Of a stretch of DNA of 52,584 bases, positions 22,149 through 32,730 are shown piece by piece. Numbering within the stretch: position 1 is the first letter of the stretch; every line of letters starts with the position of its first letter. A program made the translations under genes and the position numbers. The notes below the pieces were generated by a model. It was not told the DNA's origin, ran no database searches, and worked only from the letters and a program-made list of their open reading frames with translations. This stretch comes from Thiohalocapsa sp. (GTDB taxonomy: Bacteria > Pseudomonadota > Gammaproteobacteria > Chromatiales > Chromatiaceae), in NCBI GenBank assembly GCA_021736785.1, contig JAIPFF010000039.1:1-52584 (forward strand), read 5' to 3'.

Positions 22149-22494
22149 ATAAGGGTTTTCCCTAGGTCCGACTGCGCTATACTCGGCGCTTCGCGGCTCG
22201 ATGCGATGCCGCTCGACCGCCGTCGGCGCGATGCCCGGCGGACCGAGTGCTTGCAACAACCCGGCTCGGCGACTTTCATGTTGCGTGTTTCCCGGCTCTA
22301 GATGGGCGGGACGTCCCGGATTGGCGACGCGGTTCACGGATCACCCGCCTGTCTGCTGCAAAACTCCGCAAGAAGTATGCGCAAGCGTGCCGGCGGTGCT
22401 CGGCGGGGTGTCCGGTCGTTCCATGTGCGTCGCAGCGATCGCGGACATCGCCTGCCCGTGGCCGCGGGCAGCAATACCAGGGTAGGCACGCCAA
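22149..22494 (+). other. long intergenic region before the diguanylate cyclase gene
   Basis: This region has no supported gene. TTTTCC, a 16-bp gap and TATACT around 22154-22192 form a possible sigma-70 promoter, which would leave a leader of about 300 nt. A stem pairs 22452-22458 (CTGCCCG) with 22465-22471 (CGGGCAG), just before the ribosome-binding region of the next gene. I compared it by eye with the c-di-GMP GEMM riboswitch core and did not find the expected conserved blocks. Confidence 0.4.
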
Positions 22495-23670
22495 TTGAAC
22501 AATGCCGACGTCATCGCAATGGACTTCCAATCGGAGACCCTGGCCGCCCAGGTCGATGCGGCCTACGCGCAGCTTCCGATCTCGTTGGCGGTCAATGTCG
22601 TCAACGCCTTGCTGTTATCGATTATTCTCTGGCCGGCGGTGGACGATATCATCCTGACCGGCTGGCTTGTCGCCCTATTGCTGCTGACCGGACTGCGCTA
22701 TCTGTTCCTGCGCGGCTACCGCCGAGATGTGCACGACGGCGAGCATGCCCGCTATTGGCAGCGCCGCTTTACGGGCAGCGTGTGCGCCGTCGGTGTCGTT
22801 TGGGGCGCGGCGGGCTATTTCCTTTTTCCCGTGTCCTCGTTCCCGCATCAACTTTTCCTGGTTTTCGTGCTCGGCGGCATGGTGGCCGGGGCGGTGCCGT
22901 TGCTGTCGGTGCTCCGCCACGCGTATGTCTGCTTTGCGGTGCCGGTGGTGGTGCCGGTCTCGTTGCGAATGGTCTCGGTCGGCGATACCGAGCACCTGTT
23001 GCTCGGGGCCATGATCCTCGTCTTCGGTCTGGCCATGCTGGCCTCGTCGCGACAAGTGCTGAGGCTGTCGACGCATTCGATCGAACTGCGTCTGCAGTTG
23101 ACGTCTTCCATCGAGACCGGGCGGGCGCTACAGCAGATGCTGCGCCTCGACGAGCTGACCGGCATCGCCAACCGCCGGCTGTTCGACGAGATGCTGCAGA
23201 AGGAGTGGCGGCGGGCGCGGCGCGAAAATACGGTGCTGTCGGTGATCACCGCCGATATCGACCATTTCAAGAACTACAACGACTATTACGGCCACCAAGT
23301 GGGCGACCAGTGCCTGATCAACGTGGCGACCGCAATGCAACGAACACTGCACCGCCCCGGTGACGTGGTGGCCCGTGTCGGCGGGGAGGAATTCGCCTTT
23401 CTGCTGCCCGATACGCCGATCGAAGGTGCGACGGCGGTTGCCGAGCTGGCGCGCCGTTCGGTGCTGCGGCTGGCGATACCGCACGAGGCACCGGGGGTCG
23501 GCGGCTGCGTGACCGTGAGTTTCGGCGTCGCCTCGTCCGACGATGCGGTGCTGCTCTATCCCGGCGACTTGGTTCGGGCCTCTGACGAAGCCCTCTACCG
23601 CGCCAAGCGCGGCGGGCGCAATCGGGTAGCGGTGGCCGGAGAGCGGGCCGATCCGCCGGGGCAGCGCTAG
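22495..23670 (+). CDS. membrane-anchored diguanylate cyclase (GGDEF domain)
   Basis: The N-terminal half (about residues 25-190) has five or six hydrophobic helices and no sensor domain that I recognise. A short linker leads to a GGDEF domain (about 220-380) with DELTGIANRRLFDEML, the metal-binding ADIDHFKNYND, and the active-site loop RVGGEEF, a functional variant of GGDEF. It should make c-di-GMP from two GTP. No EAL domain is present, and the usual RxxD inhibitory site is not obvious five residues before the loop. The start is TTG at 22495, about 8 bases after GGGTAGG; an ATG at 22519 lacks a ribosome site. Confidence 0.87.
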   Translation: MNNADVIAMDFQSETLAAQVDAAYAQLPISLAVNVVNALLLSIILWPAVDDIILTGWLVALLLLTGLRYLFLRGYRRDVHDGEHARYWQRRFTGSVCAVGVVWGAAGYFLFPVSSFPHQLFLVFVLGGMVAGAVPLLSVLRHAYVCFAVPVVVPVSLRMVSVGDTEHLLLGAMILVFGLAMLASSRQVLRLSTHSIELRLQLTSSIETGRALQQMLRLDELTGIANRRLFDEMLQKEWRRARRENTVLSVITADIDHFKNYNDYYGHQVGDQCLINVATAMQRTLHRPGDVVARVGGEEFAFLLPDTPIEGATAVAELARRSVLRLAIPHEAPGVGGCVTVSFGVASSDDAVLLYPGDLVRASDEALYRAKRGGRNRVAVAGERADPPGQR

Positions 23671-23946
23671 AACCGCAAGTCTTGCGAGCCGGCGCATCGG
23701 TGTGTCGATCCGGCGGCCGAAGCCGCAGCGCGAAATGCGTTATGCGCTTCATCCGGGGATAACCGGGCGGCGGCCGGTGTCTATCGGGTCATCGGCTGGG
23801 CCGATTTGCCCGGAGGCGCGTTCCTGTCCGGCGGGCTGCGGACGTCCGCGGTCGCTTTCGCCGCGGCGGGCCCTTACCCTGAGCGCCCGCGCGGCGTATT
23901 CTTGCAGCCCGATCTCATCTCGTTTTACCAGGACCCGCACCCCTCG

Positions 23947-25752
<1,806 letters not shown>

Positions 25753-25875
25753 CGGGTTTACCTCGGGATCTTTCCCGCAAACTCCCGCCGCCGCGCGGCC
25801 TCGTCGACATTTGCGGTCGCCGCAGGTGCAGCCGCAGCCAATTCGGATGGCCGCGATTCAGGATCTACTTCTCTT

Positions 25876-26739
25876 ATGAGCTTCGATTTCCCCACGTTTC
25901 TGGTCGCCGCCACGTTCTTGACCGGCGGTATCTGGCTGCTCGACGCGCTGTTCTTTGCGCCTAAGCGCCGGCGCTTGGCCGCCCGCGGCGACGGCGCGGT
26001 CGAGGTCGAGGAAGGCGGCACGGCGAGCGCCGCACGCGGCTACAAGGAACCGTTGCTGGTCGAGTATTCGCGCTCGTTCTTCCCGGTGATCCTGATCGTG
26101 CTGCTGCTGCGCTCGTTCGTCGTCGAGCCGTTTCGCATCCCTTCCGGCTCGATGATGCCGACCCTTCTGGTCGGAGACTTCATCCTTGTCAACAAATTCT
26201 CTTACGGGCTTCGCTGGCCGGTGCTGAACAGCAAGTTCCTGCCGCTGGGCGATCCGCAGCGCGGCGACGTCGTGGTCTTCCGTTTTCCGGAAAACGAGTC
26301 GATCGACTACATCAAGCGCGTTGTCGGCGTGCCCGGCGATCGGATTTATTACCGCAACAAGACCCTCTACGTGAACGGCGAGCCGATCGAGCAGGTTGCG
26401 CTGCCGCCCTACGTCGGCGAAGGGTCCGGCGCCGGTCATACCGGCTATAGGCGCGCGGTCGAGCAATTGGGGCAGGACGGCCACGAGATCTTGGTCGATC
26501 CGCGCCGCGCCGACTTTCCCGGCGGCTGCGACGTGCTCGCCGGCGGGCCGATCACGGTTCCCGACGGCAGTTATTTCGTGATGGGGGACAATCGCGACAA
26601 CAGCAATGACAGTCGTTGCTGGGGCTTCGTGCCCGAGCGCAACTTGGTCGGCAAGGCGTTTGTGATCTGGATGAGCTGGGACGGTCGGCGCGACGGTATT
26701 CCGATCGCCTTCGGGCGCATCGGCGACGTCATTCGTTAG
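25876..26739 (+). CDS. lepB: signal peptidase I
   Basis: A 287-residue inner-membrane protease that cleaves Sec and Tat signal peptides. Two N-terminal membrane segments (about 5-25 and 67-82) precede the catalytic domain. PSGSMMPTL holds the nucleophile S92 and YIKRVVGVPGD the general base K147. The C-terminal box GDNRDNSNDSRCWGFV is complete. The gene begins 123 bp after lepA and is the usual second gene of this cluster. Confidence 0.97.
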   Translation: MSFDFPTFLVAATFLTGGIWLLDALFFAPKRRRLAARGDGAVEVEEGGTASAARGYKEPLLVEYSRSFFPVILIVLLLRSFVVEPFRIPSGSMMPTLLVGDFILVNKFSYGLRWPVLNSKFLPLGDPQRGDVVVFRFPENESIDYIKRVVGVPGDRIYYRNKTLYVNGEPIEQVALPPYVGEGSGAGHTGYRRAVEQLGQDGHEILVDPRRADFPGGCDVLAGGPITVPDGSYFVMGDNRDNSNDSRCWGFVPERNLVGKAFVIWMSWDGRRDGIPIAFGRIGDVIR

Positions 26740-26816
26740 TCGCCGGGCGATCATGCGCACGCGGTCCGGCCGTGGGCCGCCGTTGGATCAACTTCAGTTT
26801 TCGGGGTAGCCAGGAC

Positions 26817-27194
26817 ATGGTAAGACGTCTCGGTCCGCAGCGCGGTATCGGATTTCTGACGGCGATGATCATCGTCGCGCTCGTGGCCTTCTTCGCGACG
26901 CTGGCGTTCAAGATGGCGCCGTCTTACATCAACTTCCTGCAAGTGCGCTCGGTCTTGGAAGGGATGCATCACAAGCCGGACATTGTCGAGCGGGGTCCCC
27001 GCGCAATCCTCAATTCCGTTTCCCATCAGCTGCTGCTGAACGACGTGCGCTCGATCACGCATAAGGATTTCAAGCTCGAGCGGTTGCCGGAAGGGCTGCG
27101 CCTGGTGGTCGACTATGAATCCAGGGCCCACGTGCTGTTCAACGTCGATGTCGTCATGCACTTCAACGACAGCGTCATCCTGAAGAATCCGTGA
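26817..27194 (+). CDS. DUF4845 family small membrane protein
   Basis: A 125-residue protein with one N-terminal membrane segment (about 9-31: QRGIGFLTAMIIVALVAFFA) that resembles a type IV pilin-like N-terminus, followed by a short extracytoplasmic domain. DUF4845 proteins occur between lepB and rnc in many gammaproteobacteria, and their function is unknown. The ATG at 26817 has CCAGGA just upstream. Its stop overlaps the GTG of rnc (GTGA), so expression of RNase III is probably coupled to it. Confidence 0.88.
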   Translation: MVRRLGPQRGIGFLTAMIIVALVAFFATLAFKMAPSYINFLQVRSVLEGMHHKPDIVERGPRAILNSVSHQLLLNDVRSITHKDFKLERLPEGLRLVVDYESRAHVLFNVDVVMHFNDSVILKNP

Positions 27195-27883
27195 ATGCAG
27201 ATCCCCGGCGGCTGATGGCCGCATTGCTCGGCGAGCGCACGCTGCGCTCCGACCTGCTGAGCCAGGCGCTCACGCACCGTAGCGCCGGTCCCGTCAACAA
27301 CGAGCGCCTGGAGTTCCTCGGCGATGCGCTGCTCGGGCTGGTCATCGCCGAGGCCCTGTGGCAGCGCTTTCCCGACGCCGACGAAGGCGAGCTGAGCCGC
27401 CGGCGGGCATCGTTGGTGAACAAGGAAAGCCTGGCCCTGGTCGCGCGCGAGCTTCGGCTCGGCGATTATTTGCGTCTCGGCTCGGGGGAGCTTCGCACGG
27501 GCGGGCATACCCGCGACTCCATCCTCGCCGACGCCTTCGAAGCAGTCATCGGCGCCGTTTACCTGGATCTGGGGTTCGAGACGGGGAAAGAGACGGTGCT
27601 GCGCATCTTCGAAGGTATGCTGGGGCGCGCGGCCCGGGAGCAAGCGGAGAAGGATCCCAAGACGCGGCTGCAGGAATTGCTGCAGTCCAGGCGCCGGCCG
27701 CTGCCGGAATACGACGTGGTGGAGATAACGGGACAACAGCATGCACAGCGTTTCTTGGTGGAATGCCGGATCGAAGGCGACCAGCGCGTGGTCCGCGGCG
27801 AGGGCACGAGCCGCCGCCGGGCCGAGCAAGACGCCGCCGAGCGGATGCTCTCGGTGTTGACCGGGGCGCAATGCGATGACTAG
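27191..27883 (+). CDS. rnc: ribonuclease III
   Basis: A 230-residue double-stranded-RNA endonuclease for rRNA and mRNA maturation. The catalytic signature NNERLEFLGDALLG is at about residues 36-49, with further acidic metal ligands in DAFEAVIGAVYLD. The C-terminal dsRNA-binding domain runs from DPKTRLQELLQ to RRRAEQDAAERML. The start is GTG inside the DUF4845 stop. The 3' end overlaps era by 8 bp. Confidence 0.97.
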   Translation: MNADPRRLMAALLGERTLRSDLLSQALTHRSAGPVNNERLEFLGDALLGLVIAEALWQRFPDADEGELSRRRASLVNKESLALVARELRLGDYLRLGSGELRTGGHTRDSILADAFEAVIGAVYLDLGFETGKETVLRIFEGMLGRAAREQAEKDPKTRLQELLQSRRRPLPEYDVVEITGQQHAQRFLVECRIEGDQRVVRGEGTSRRRAEQDAAERMLSVLTGAQCDD

Positions 27884-28766
27884 CCGCTGCGGCTATGTGG
27901 CCATCATCGGGCGTCCGAACGTCGGAAAATCGACGCTGCTGAACCGTATCCTCGGGCAGAAACTGGCGATCACGTCGCACAAGGCTCAGACGACCCGGCA
28001 CGCGATTCTCGGCATCAAGACCTCCGACAAGGGACAGTTGCTGTTCGTCGACACCCCCGGGATTCACGAGCGGGGTGCCAGTGCGCTGAACCGTTACCTG
28101 AACCGCGCGGCAAGGGCGGCCCTCGCGGACGTCGATGTGGTGCTGCTGGTGCTCGAGGCGCTGCGCTTCACCCGCGAGGACGAACTGGCGCTGAAGGCCG
28201 CGGCCGACAGCGGCGCGGCCGTCGTGGTGGCGGTCAACAAGGTCGATCGCATTGCCGACAAGCAGGCGCTGCTGCCGTACCTGCAGGCGCTGGGAGCGCG
28301 CCACGACTTCGCCGAGATCGTGCCGGTTTCGGCCAAGCGCGGCTCGCAGCTCGACGTGCTCGAGGACGTGCTGCTGGCTCGGCTGCCCGAGGCCGAGCCG
28401 ATGTTTCCGGCCGATCAGCTCACCGACCGCTCCGAGCGCTTTTTCGCTGCCGAGCTATTGCGCGAGCAGCTCATGCGCCGCTACGCCCAAGAGCTTCCCT
28501 ATCGCACGACCGTGGAGATCGAGCGCTTCGAAGACGAGGGCGGGCGCTATCTGATCCATGCACTGATCTGGGTCGAGCGCGAGAGCCAAAAGGCGATCAT
28601 CATCGGCCACGGCGGCGACGCGCTGAAGGCAGCGGCGACGAATGCGCGCCTCGGGATGCAGGAGTTGTTCGGGTGTCCGGTGCACCTGGAAGTTTGGGTC
28701 AAGGTGAAGCAGAGCTGGAGCAGCGACGAAGCCGCACTGGCGAGTCTCGGTTACGGCGATGTCTGA
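27876..28766 (+). CDS. era: GTPase Era
   Basis: A 296-residue 16S rRNA-binding GTPase needed for 30S maturation. The P-loop GRPNVGKST is at about 12-20, followed by the switch SHKAQTTRH, DTPG, NKVD and VSAKRG. The C-terminal KH domain (about 205-290) includes the ESQKAIIIGHGGDALK loop that binds the 3' end of 16S rRNA. It overlaps rnc by 8 bp, the normal arrangement that couples RNase III and Era. Confidence 0.97.
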   Translation: MTSRCGYVAIIGRPNVGKSTLLNRILGQKLAITSHKAQTTRHAILGIKTSDKGQLLFVDTPGIHERGASALNRYLNRAARAALADVDVVLLVLEALRFTREDELALKAAADSGAAVVVAVNKVDRIADKQALLPYLQALGARHDFAEIVPVSAKRGSQLDVLEDVLLARLPEAEPMFPADQLTDRSERFFAAELLREQLMRRYAQELPYRTTVEIERFEDEGGRYLIHALIWVERESQKAIIIGHGGDALKAAATNARLGMQELFGCPVHLEVWVKVKQSWSSDEAALASLGYGDV

Positions 28767-28809
28767 GCGCGATCGGTCCGCCGGCTAGACAAACGGAGGC
28801 AGATGATCG

Positions 28810-29577
28810 ATGGCGAGCATCGGCCACGCCGCCCCTCACGCCGCCGCCGGCGCCGAGCGCGGGCATCCGGACCGACTGCAGCGCTGTTTCCTGCTGCATC
28901 GGCGTGACTATTCCGATACCAGCCTGCTGCTGGAGGTTTTCAGCGCCGATCACGGCCGCTTGCCGATCATTGCCAGGGGCGCCAAGCGCGGGCGCTCGCC
29001 GACCGCCTCGGTGCTGCAGCCCTTCATCCCGTTGCTGATGAGCTGGCGCGGGCGCGGCGAGGTCTTCACGCTGGCACGTGCCGAGGCCGCGGGGCGGCCC
29101 TTGGCCCTGCGCGGCGATGCGCTCTATTGCGGGTTCTACGTGAACGAGCTGCTGATTCGCCTGCTCGGGCGTCAAGATCCGCACGAGGCATTGTTCGTGT
29201 ACTACCAGATCGTGCTGGAGGCACTGGCCGCCGGCGACGAGCTGGAGTCGCCGCTGCGTCAGTTCGAATTGCGGCTGCTCGGCGAGCTCGGCTACGAAGT
29301 GGTCTTGGATCGCGCCGGCAACAGCGATATTCTGATAGATCGCGATGCGTACTACGTCTACAGCCCCGAGAGCGGTCTGACCGTTGCCCTATCGGCGACG
29401 ACGCCCGGTGCGATTCGCGGCGAGACGTTGCGGCTGCTGGCCGGCGCCGCGCCGCTGCCGGCGGCGAATGCGCGCGAGGCCCGGACGTTCATGCGCCGGC
29501 TGCTGGCGCCGCATCTGGGCGAGCGCCCGCTCAAGAGCCGGGCGCTTTTTGCGGCCCGACGCACGCGCCCGCCCTGA
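28810..29577 (+). CDS. recO: DNA repair protein RecO
   Basis: A 255-residue recombination mediator that helps RecA load on SSB-coated DNA. It has the N-terminal OB-fold (CFLLHRRDYSDTSLLLEVFSADHGRLPIIARGAKR) and the helical C-terminal half containing LYCGFYVNELLIRLL and the FELRLLGELGY motif. An N-terminal extension of about 25 residues precedes the usual start of the fold. GGAGG at 28796-28800 favours the ATG at 28810. The gene lies 43 bp after era. Confidence 0.94.
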   Translation: MASIGHAAPHAAAGAERGHPDRLQRCFLLHRRDYSDTSLLLEVFSADHGRLPIIARGAKRGRSPTASVLQPFIPLLMSWRGRGEVFTLARAEAAGRPLALRGDALYCGFYVNELLIRLLGRQDPHEALFVYYQIVLEALAAGDELESPLRQFELRLLGELGYEVVLDRAGNSDILIDRDAYYVYSPESGLTVALSATTPGAIRGETLRLLAGAAPLPAANAREARTFMRRLLAPHLGERPLKSRALFAARRTRPP

Positions 29578-29718
29578 TTCCCGGTATCGTTGCCGGTAGC
29601 GGCGCCGGCGCCGGCGATCAGGACCGGCATCGACCATCATCCCGAACAATCCATTGCCCGGCGGCGACCGCCGCCGGAGCGGCCGCGGCGTCGCCGCAGC
29701 CAGCGTAAGGAGTCCCGA

Positions 29719-30480
29719 ATGAGCGACAACATGGGGTCGCCGATCCTGCTCGGCGTCAATATCGATCATGTGGCTACGCTGCGCGAGGCGCGCGGCACGC
29801 GCTACCCGGAGCCCATCCAGGCCGCCCTGGTGGCGGAGCAGGCCGGTGCCGATGCGATCACGCTGCACCTGCGCGAAGACCGCCGCCATATCCAGGACCG
29901 AGACGTGGAGATGCTGCGCTCGATTCTGCAGACCCGCATGAACCTGGAAATGGCCGCGACCCCGGAGATGGGGCGCATTGCAGGCGAGATCCGCCCGGCC
30001 GACTGCTGCCTGGTTCCCGAGAGCCGCGAGGAACTGACCACCGAGGGTGGCCTCGACGTTGCCGGACAGAGCAAGCCCCTCAGCGATTTTTGCGCCATGC
30101 TGGCCGAAGCGGGGGTGCGGGTCTCGCTGTTCATCGATGCGGATCGGCAACAGCTCGATGCTGCCGCCGAGGTCGGCGCTCCGGTGGTGGAGATTCACAC
30201 CGGACACTACGCGGATGCGCCGACGCCGCAGGCGCGTGCCGCGGAGCTGGCGCGCATCGCCGCTGCCGTGGCGCACGGGTGCTCGCTCGGACTGCAGGTC
30301 AATGCCGGGCACGGGCTCGACTACCACAACGTCGCTCCGATCGCGGCGCTGCCGGGCGTGCGCGAGCTCAACATCGGCCACAGCATCGTTGCGCGCGCCT
30401 TGTTCACCGGCTTGGCGGACGCGGTCCGGGACATGAAAGAGGTCATGCACCGTGCCGCGGCATCGCGGCCCCAAAATTGA
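29719..30480 (+). CDS. pdxJ: pyridoxine 5'-phosphate synthase
   Basis: PdxJ condenses 1-deoxy-D-xylulose 5-phosphate with 3-amino-2-oxopropyl phosphate to give pyridoxine 5'-phosphate. The 253-residue TIM barrel shows [20 protein letters not shown] at about 11-30, [38 protein letters not shown] and the phosphate loop [12 protein letters not shown]. The ATG at 29719 is preceded by AAGGAG at 29707-29712. The acpS gene that often follows pdxJ in gammaproteobacteria is absent here. Confidence 0.97.
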   Translation: MSDNMGSPILLGVNIDHVATLREARGTRYPEPIQAALVAEQAGADAITLHLREDRRHIQDRDVEMLRSILQTRMNLEMAATPEMGRIAGEIRPADCCLVPESREELTTEGGLDVAGQSKPLSDFCAMLAEAGVRVSLFIDADRQQLDAAAEVGAPVVEIHTGHYADAPTPQARAAELARIAAAVAHGCSLGLQVNAGHGLDYHNVAPIAALPGVRELNIGHSIVARALFTGLADAVRDMKEVMHRAAASRPQN

Positions 30481-30821
30481 CCATGCGCGACTGGTGGTTT
30501 GCGGCGATGCCCCCACCCTAACCGGTAGCCGCCGGCATCCGTCGCCCCGCTCGTGGCAATCGACGTGGTCGCGGCCCGCTTCGCCGTCCCTCGGCCTGTC
30601 CCGGGGATGGTGCTTCGGAAGTCGGCCGGAGCCAGCGTCTTTCTTTACAACTCATTGAGCAGAAACGATGTCTCCCGCGCCTTTATCGGCGTGACGGGGG
30701 TACGTCCGGCGCACCGGGGCTAGCCGTCGCCCGATATCATAAGGGACAGGCGGTCGAGCGCACACGACGGCGCGTTTTTTGCTCTTAACCACTCGTCTTA
30801 ATGCATAAAGGGATAGCAGCA
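30481..30821 (+). other. intergenic region between pdxJ and gpmI
   Basis: No gene is seen in these 341 bp. GATATCATAAGG near 30733 could be a -10 region for gpmI, but no matching -35 is clear. A six-base T-run at 30775-30780 follows a GCGC-N8-GCGC pair at 30759-30774, a weak terminator or leader hairpin about 40 bp before gpmI. Confidence 0.35.
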
Positions 30822-32417
30822 ATGAGCCAAACAGAGCGATTCGATCTGCCGAGGAAGCCGGTGGTTCTGGTGATCCTCGATGGGTTCGGCGTCAATCCCG
30901 GCAAGCTGAACAACGCCATTGCCGAAGCAAGCACGCCCCGGCTCGACGACTACTTTTTCCGTTATCCGTTCACGCTGCTCAGTGCCTCGGGGGCGGCCGT
31001 GGGATTGCCCGAGGGGCAGATGGGCAACTCCGAGGTCGGCCACATGACGCTCGGCAGCGGTAGCGTGCTGCGCCAGGATCTGGTGCTGATCGACGATGCC
31101 ATCGCCGACGGCAGCTTCTACGACAACCCGGCCATGCTCGCGGCGCTGAAGTCCGCCAAGCAACGCGGCCGGCCGCTGCAACTGCTGGGCCTGGTGTCCG
31201 ACGGGGGCGTGCACAGTCATGTGCGCCACCTGATGGCGGTGATCGATTTGTGCCGGCGCAACGGCGTCAAGCCGCTGCTGCACATGATCACCGACGGCCG
31301 CGACACCGCCCCCAAATCCGCGCTCAACGATCTCGATGAGCTGGAAGGGGCCCTGGACGACGCCAACGGCGCCGTCGCCACCGTCAGCGGGCGCTATTAC
31401 GCAATGGACCGTGATCGGCGTTGGGACCGGACCGAGCGCGCCTGGCGTGCCATCGTGCTGGGCAAAGGCCGTGCGGCGCCGAGCGCGCGGGCCGCGATCA
31501 ATGCCGCCTATGCCGCCGGCGAGACCGACGAGTTCGTCCATCCGAGCATCATCGACGGTTATGCCGGCATGCTGGCCGATGACCCGATGCTGCTGTTCAA
31601 CTTCCGTAAGGATCGCCCGCGGCAGATCGCCGCCGCGCTCGCCGTCCCCGACTTCGACGGCTTCGACCGCGGCCAGGCGCCGCTGGCCGATCTAACCTGC
31701 ATGATGGAGTACGACGCGAAGATGGGGTTGGCGTTCGCGTTCGTGCCGGAGGCCCCGCGGGTCTGCCTGAATACCTATCTCTCCAGTCTGGGGATCGCGC
31801 AGTTCCACTGCGCGGAGACCGAAAAATACGCCCATGTCACGTTCTTCTTCAACGGCGGCAGCCAGGAGCCCGCCGCCGGCGAGGTCCATCGGCTGATCCC
31901 GTCGCCGAACGTGCGCACCTATGATCTCAAGCCCGAGATGAGCGCGCCGGAAGTGGCGGATGCGGTGATCGAGGCGATCGCGGGCGAGCAGTACGGCTTC
32001 ATCGTCGTCAATTTCGCCAACGGCGACATGGTCGGCCACACCGGAGACAAGGCCGCCGCCGTGCGCGCGGTGGAAGTCGTCGACCGCGAGGCGGGCCGGG
32101 TCCTCGATGCAGCCATCGGCCACGGCTATTCGGCACTGGTGACCGCCGATCACGGCAACTGCGACCTGATGGTCGATCCCGAGACCGACGAGCCCCACAC
32201 CCAGCACACCACCAATCCGGTGCCGCTGTTGGTGGTGGACGGCGAGCGCTGGCAGTTGCGACCCTACGGCAGCCTGGCCGATGTGACGCCGACGGTGCTG
32301 GCGCTGATGGGCCTCTCCCGGCCGCCGGAAATGAGCGGCGCGCCGATGACCTTGACACCGCTGCCGGCGCAGCCGGTCGCGGCGCTGGAGCGGATTCGCA
32401 TGGCCGAGGCCGGCTGA
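30822..32417 (+). CDS. gpmI: 2,3-bisphosphoglycerate-independent phosphoglycerate mutase
   Basis: A 531-residue manganese-dependent enzyme interconverting 3- and 2-phosphoglycerate. It has the alkaline-phosphatase-like fold. VLVILDGFG contains metal ligand D20 and MGNSEVGHM the phosphoryl-accepting S70. VSDGGVHSH, ITDGRDTAP, FNFRKDR, NFANGDMVGHTG and VTADHGNCD carry the remaining substrate and metal contacts. AAAGGGA at 30807-30813 supports the ATG at 30822 over one at 30801. A short membrane-peptide gene follows 93 bp downstream. Confidence 0.97.
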   Translation: MSQTERFDLPRKPVVLVILDGFGVNPGKLNNAIAEASTPRLDDYFFRYPFTLLSASGAAVGLPEGQMGNSEVGHMTLGSGSVLRQDLVLIDDAIADGSFYDNPAMLAALKSAKQRGRPLQLLGLVSDGGVHSHVRHLMAVIDLCRRNGVKPLLHMITDGRDTAPKSALNDLDELEGALDDANGAVATVSGRYYAMDRDRRWDRTERAWRAIVLGKGRAAPSARAAINAAYAAGETDEFVHPSIIDGYAGMLADDPMLLFNFRKDRPRQIAAALAVPDFDGFDRGQAPLADLTCMMEYDAKMGLAFAFVPEAPRVCLNTYLSSLGIAQFHCAETEKYAHVTFFFNGGSQEPAAGEVHRLIPSPNVRTYDLKPEMSAPEVADAVIEAIAGEQYGFIVVNFANGDMVGHTGDKAAAVRAVEVVDREAGRVLDAAIGHGYSALVTADHGNCDLMVDPETDEPHTQHTTNPVPLLVVDGERWQLRPYGSLADVTPTVLALMGLSRPPEMSGAPMTLTPLPAQPVAALERIRMAEAG

Positions 32418-32510
32418 GCGGCCGTCGATGCGCCGGCGGCCGGAGCGCATGCCGCGACCGACGGCCCTCCTGCAGCTTTTTGCGATCACATCATCCGGTG
32501 GACCTGCGAT

Positions 32511-32666
32511 ATGAACCTGCACAAAGCCTTTCTGTTTGCGGTGCTCGCGCTCGGTGCCGCGTTCCTCGTCTACAATGCGCTCAGCATCGTCAATGACGAT
32601 GGCGGACCGGCGGCGCGGCTGCATACGCAGGCGGAGCAGCAGCGCTTGACGGAACGAATGTTCTGA
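32511..32666 (+). CDS. 51-residue single-span membrane protein, unknown
   Basis: A small ORF starting ATG at 32511 and ending TGA at 32664-32666. The product starts MNLHKAFLFAVLALGAAFLV, one strong hydrophobic segment (about residues 5-22), and continues with a polar, Gln/Arg-rich tail of about 28 residues ending TERMF. A positively charged start, hydrophobic core and charged tail are typical of real small membrane proteins. The ribosome site is weak (GGTGGA). I do not recognise a family. It sits between gpmI and the GlgC-like gene on the same strand. Confidence 0.55.
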   Translation: MNLHKAFLFAVLALGAAFLVYNALSIVNDDGGPAARLHTQAEQQRLTERMF

Positions 32667-32730
32667 GCTCGGGGCAACGCCGTCGCGGCGATTCGTCCGG
32701 CTCATCGCCGCTGAAGTGCGCGTGCAACAG

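Noticed and set aside
22200-22480. c-di-GMP (GEMM) riboswitch upstream of the GGDEF gene
   Set aside because: The conserved core blocks expected for GEMM-I or II were not found by eye.
27191-28766. Unusual overlaps in DUF4845-rnc-era
   Set aside because: These overlaps are normal for this housekeeping cluster.
30759-30780. Terminator-like GCGC pair followed by six T before gpmI
   Set aside because: The stem is only 4 bp with an 8-nt loop; it is mentioned in the intergenic entry but is too weak to call a terminator.
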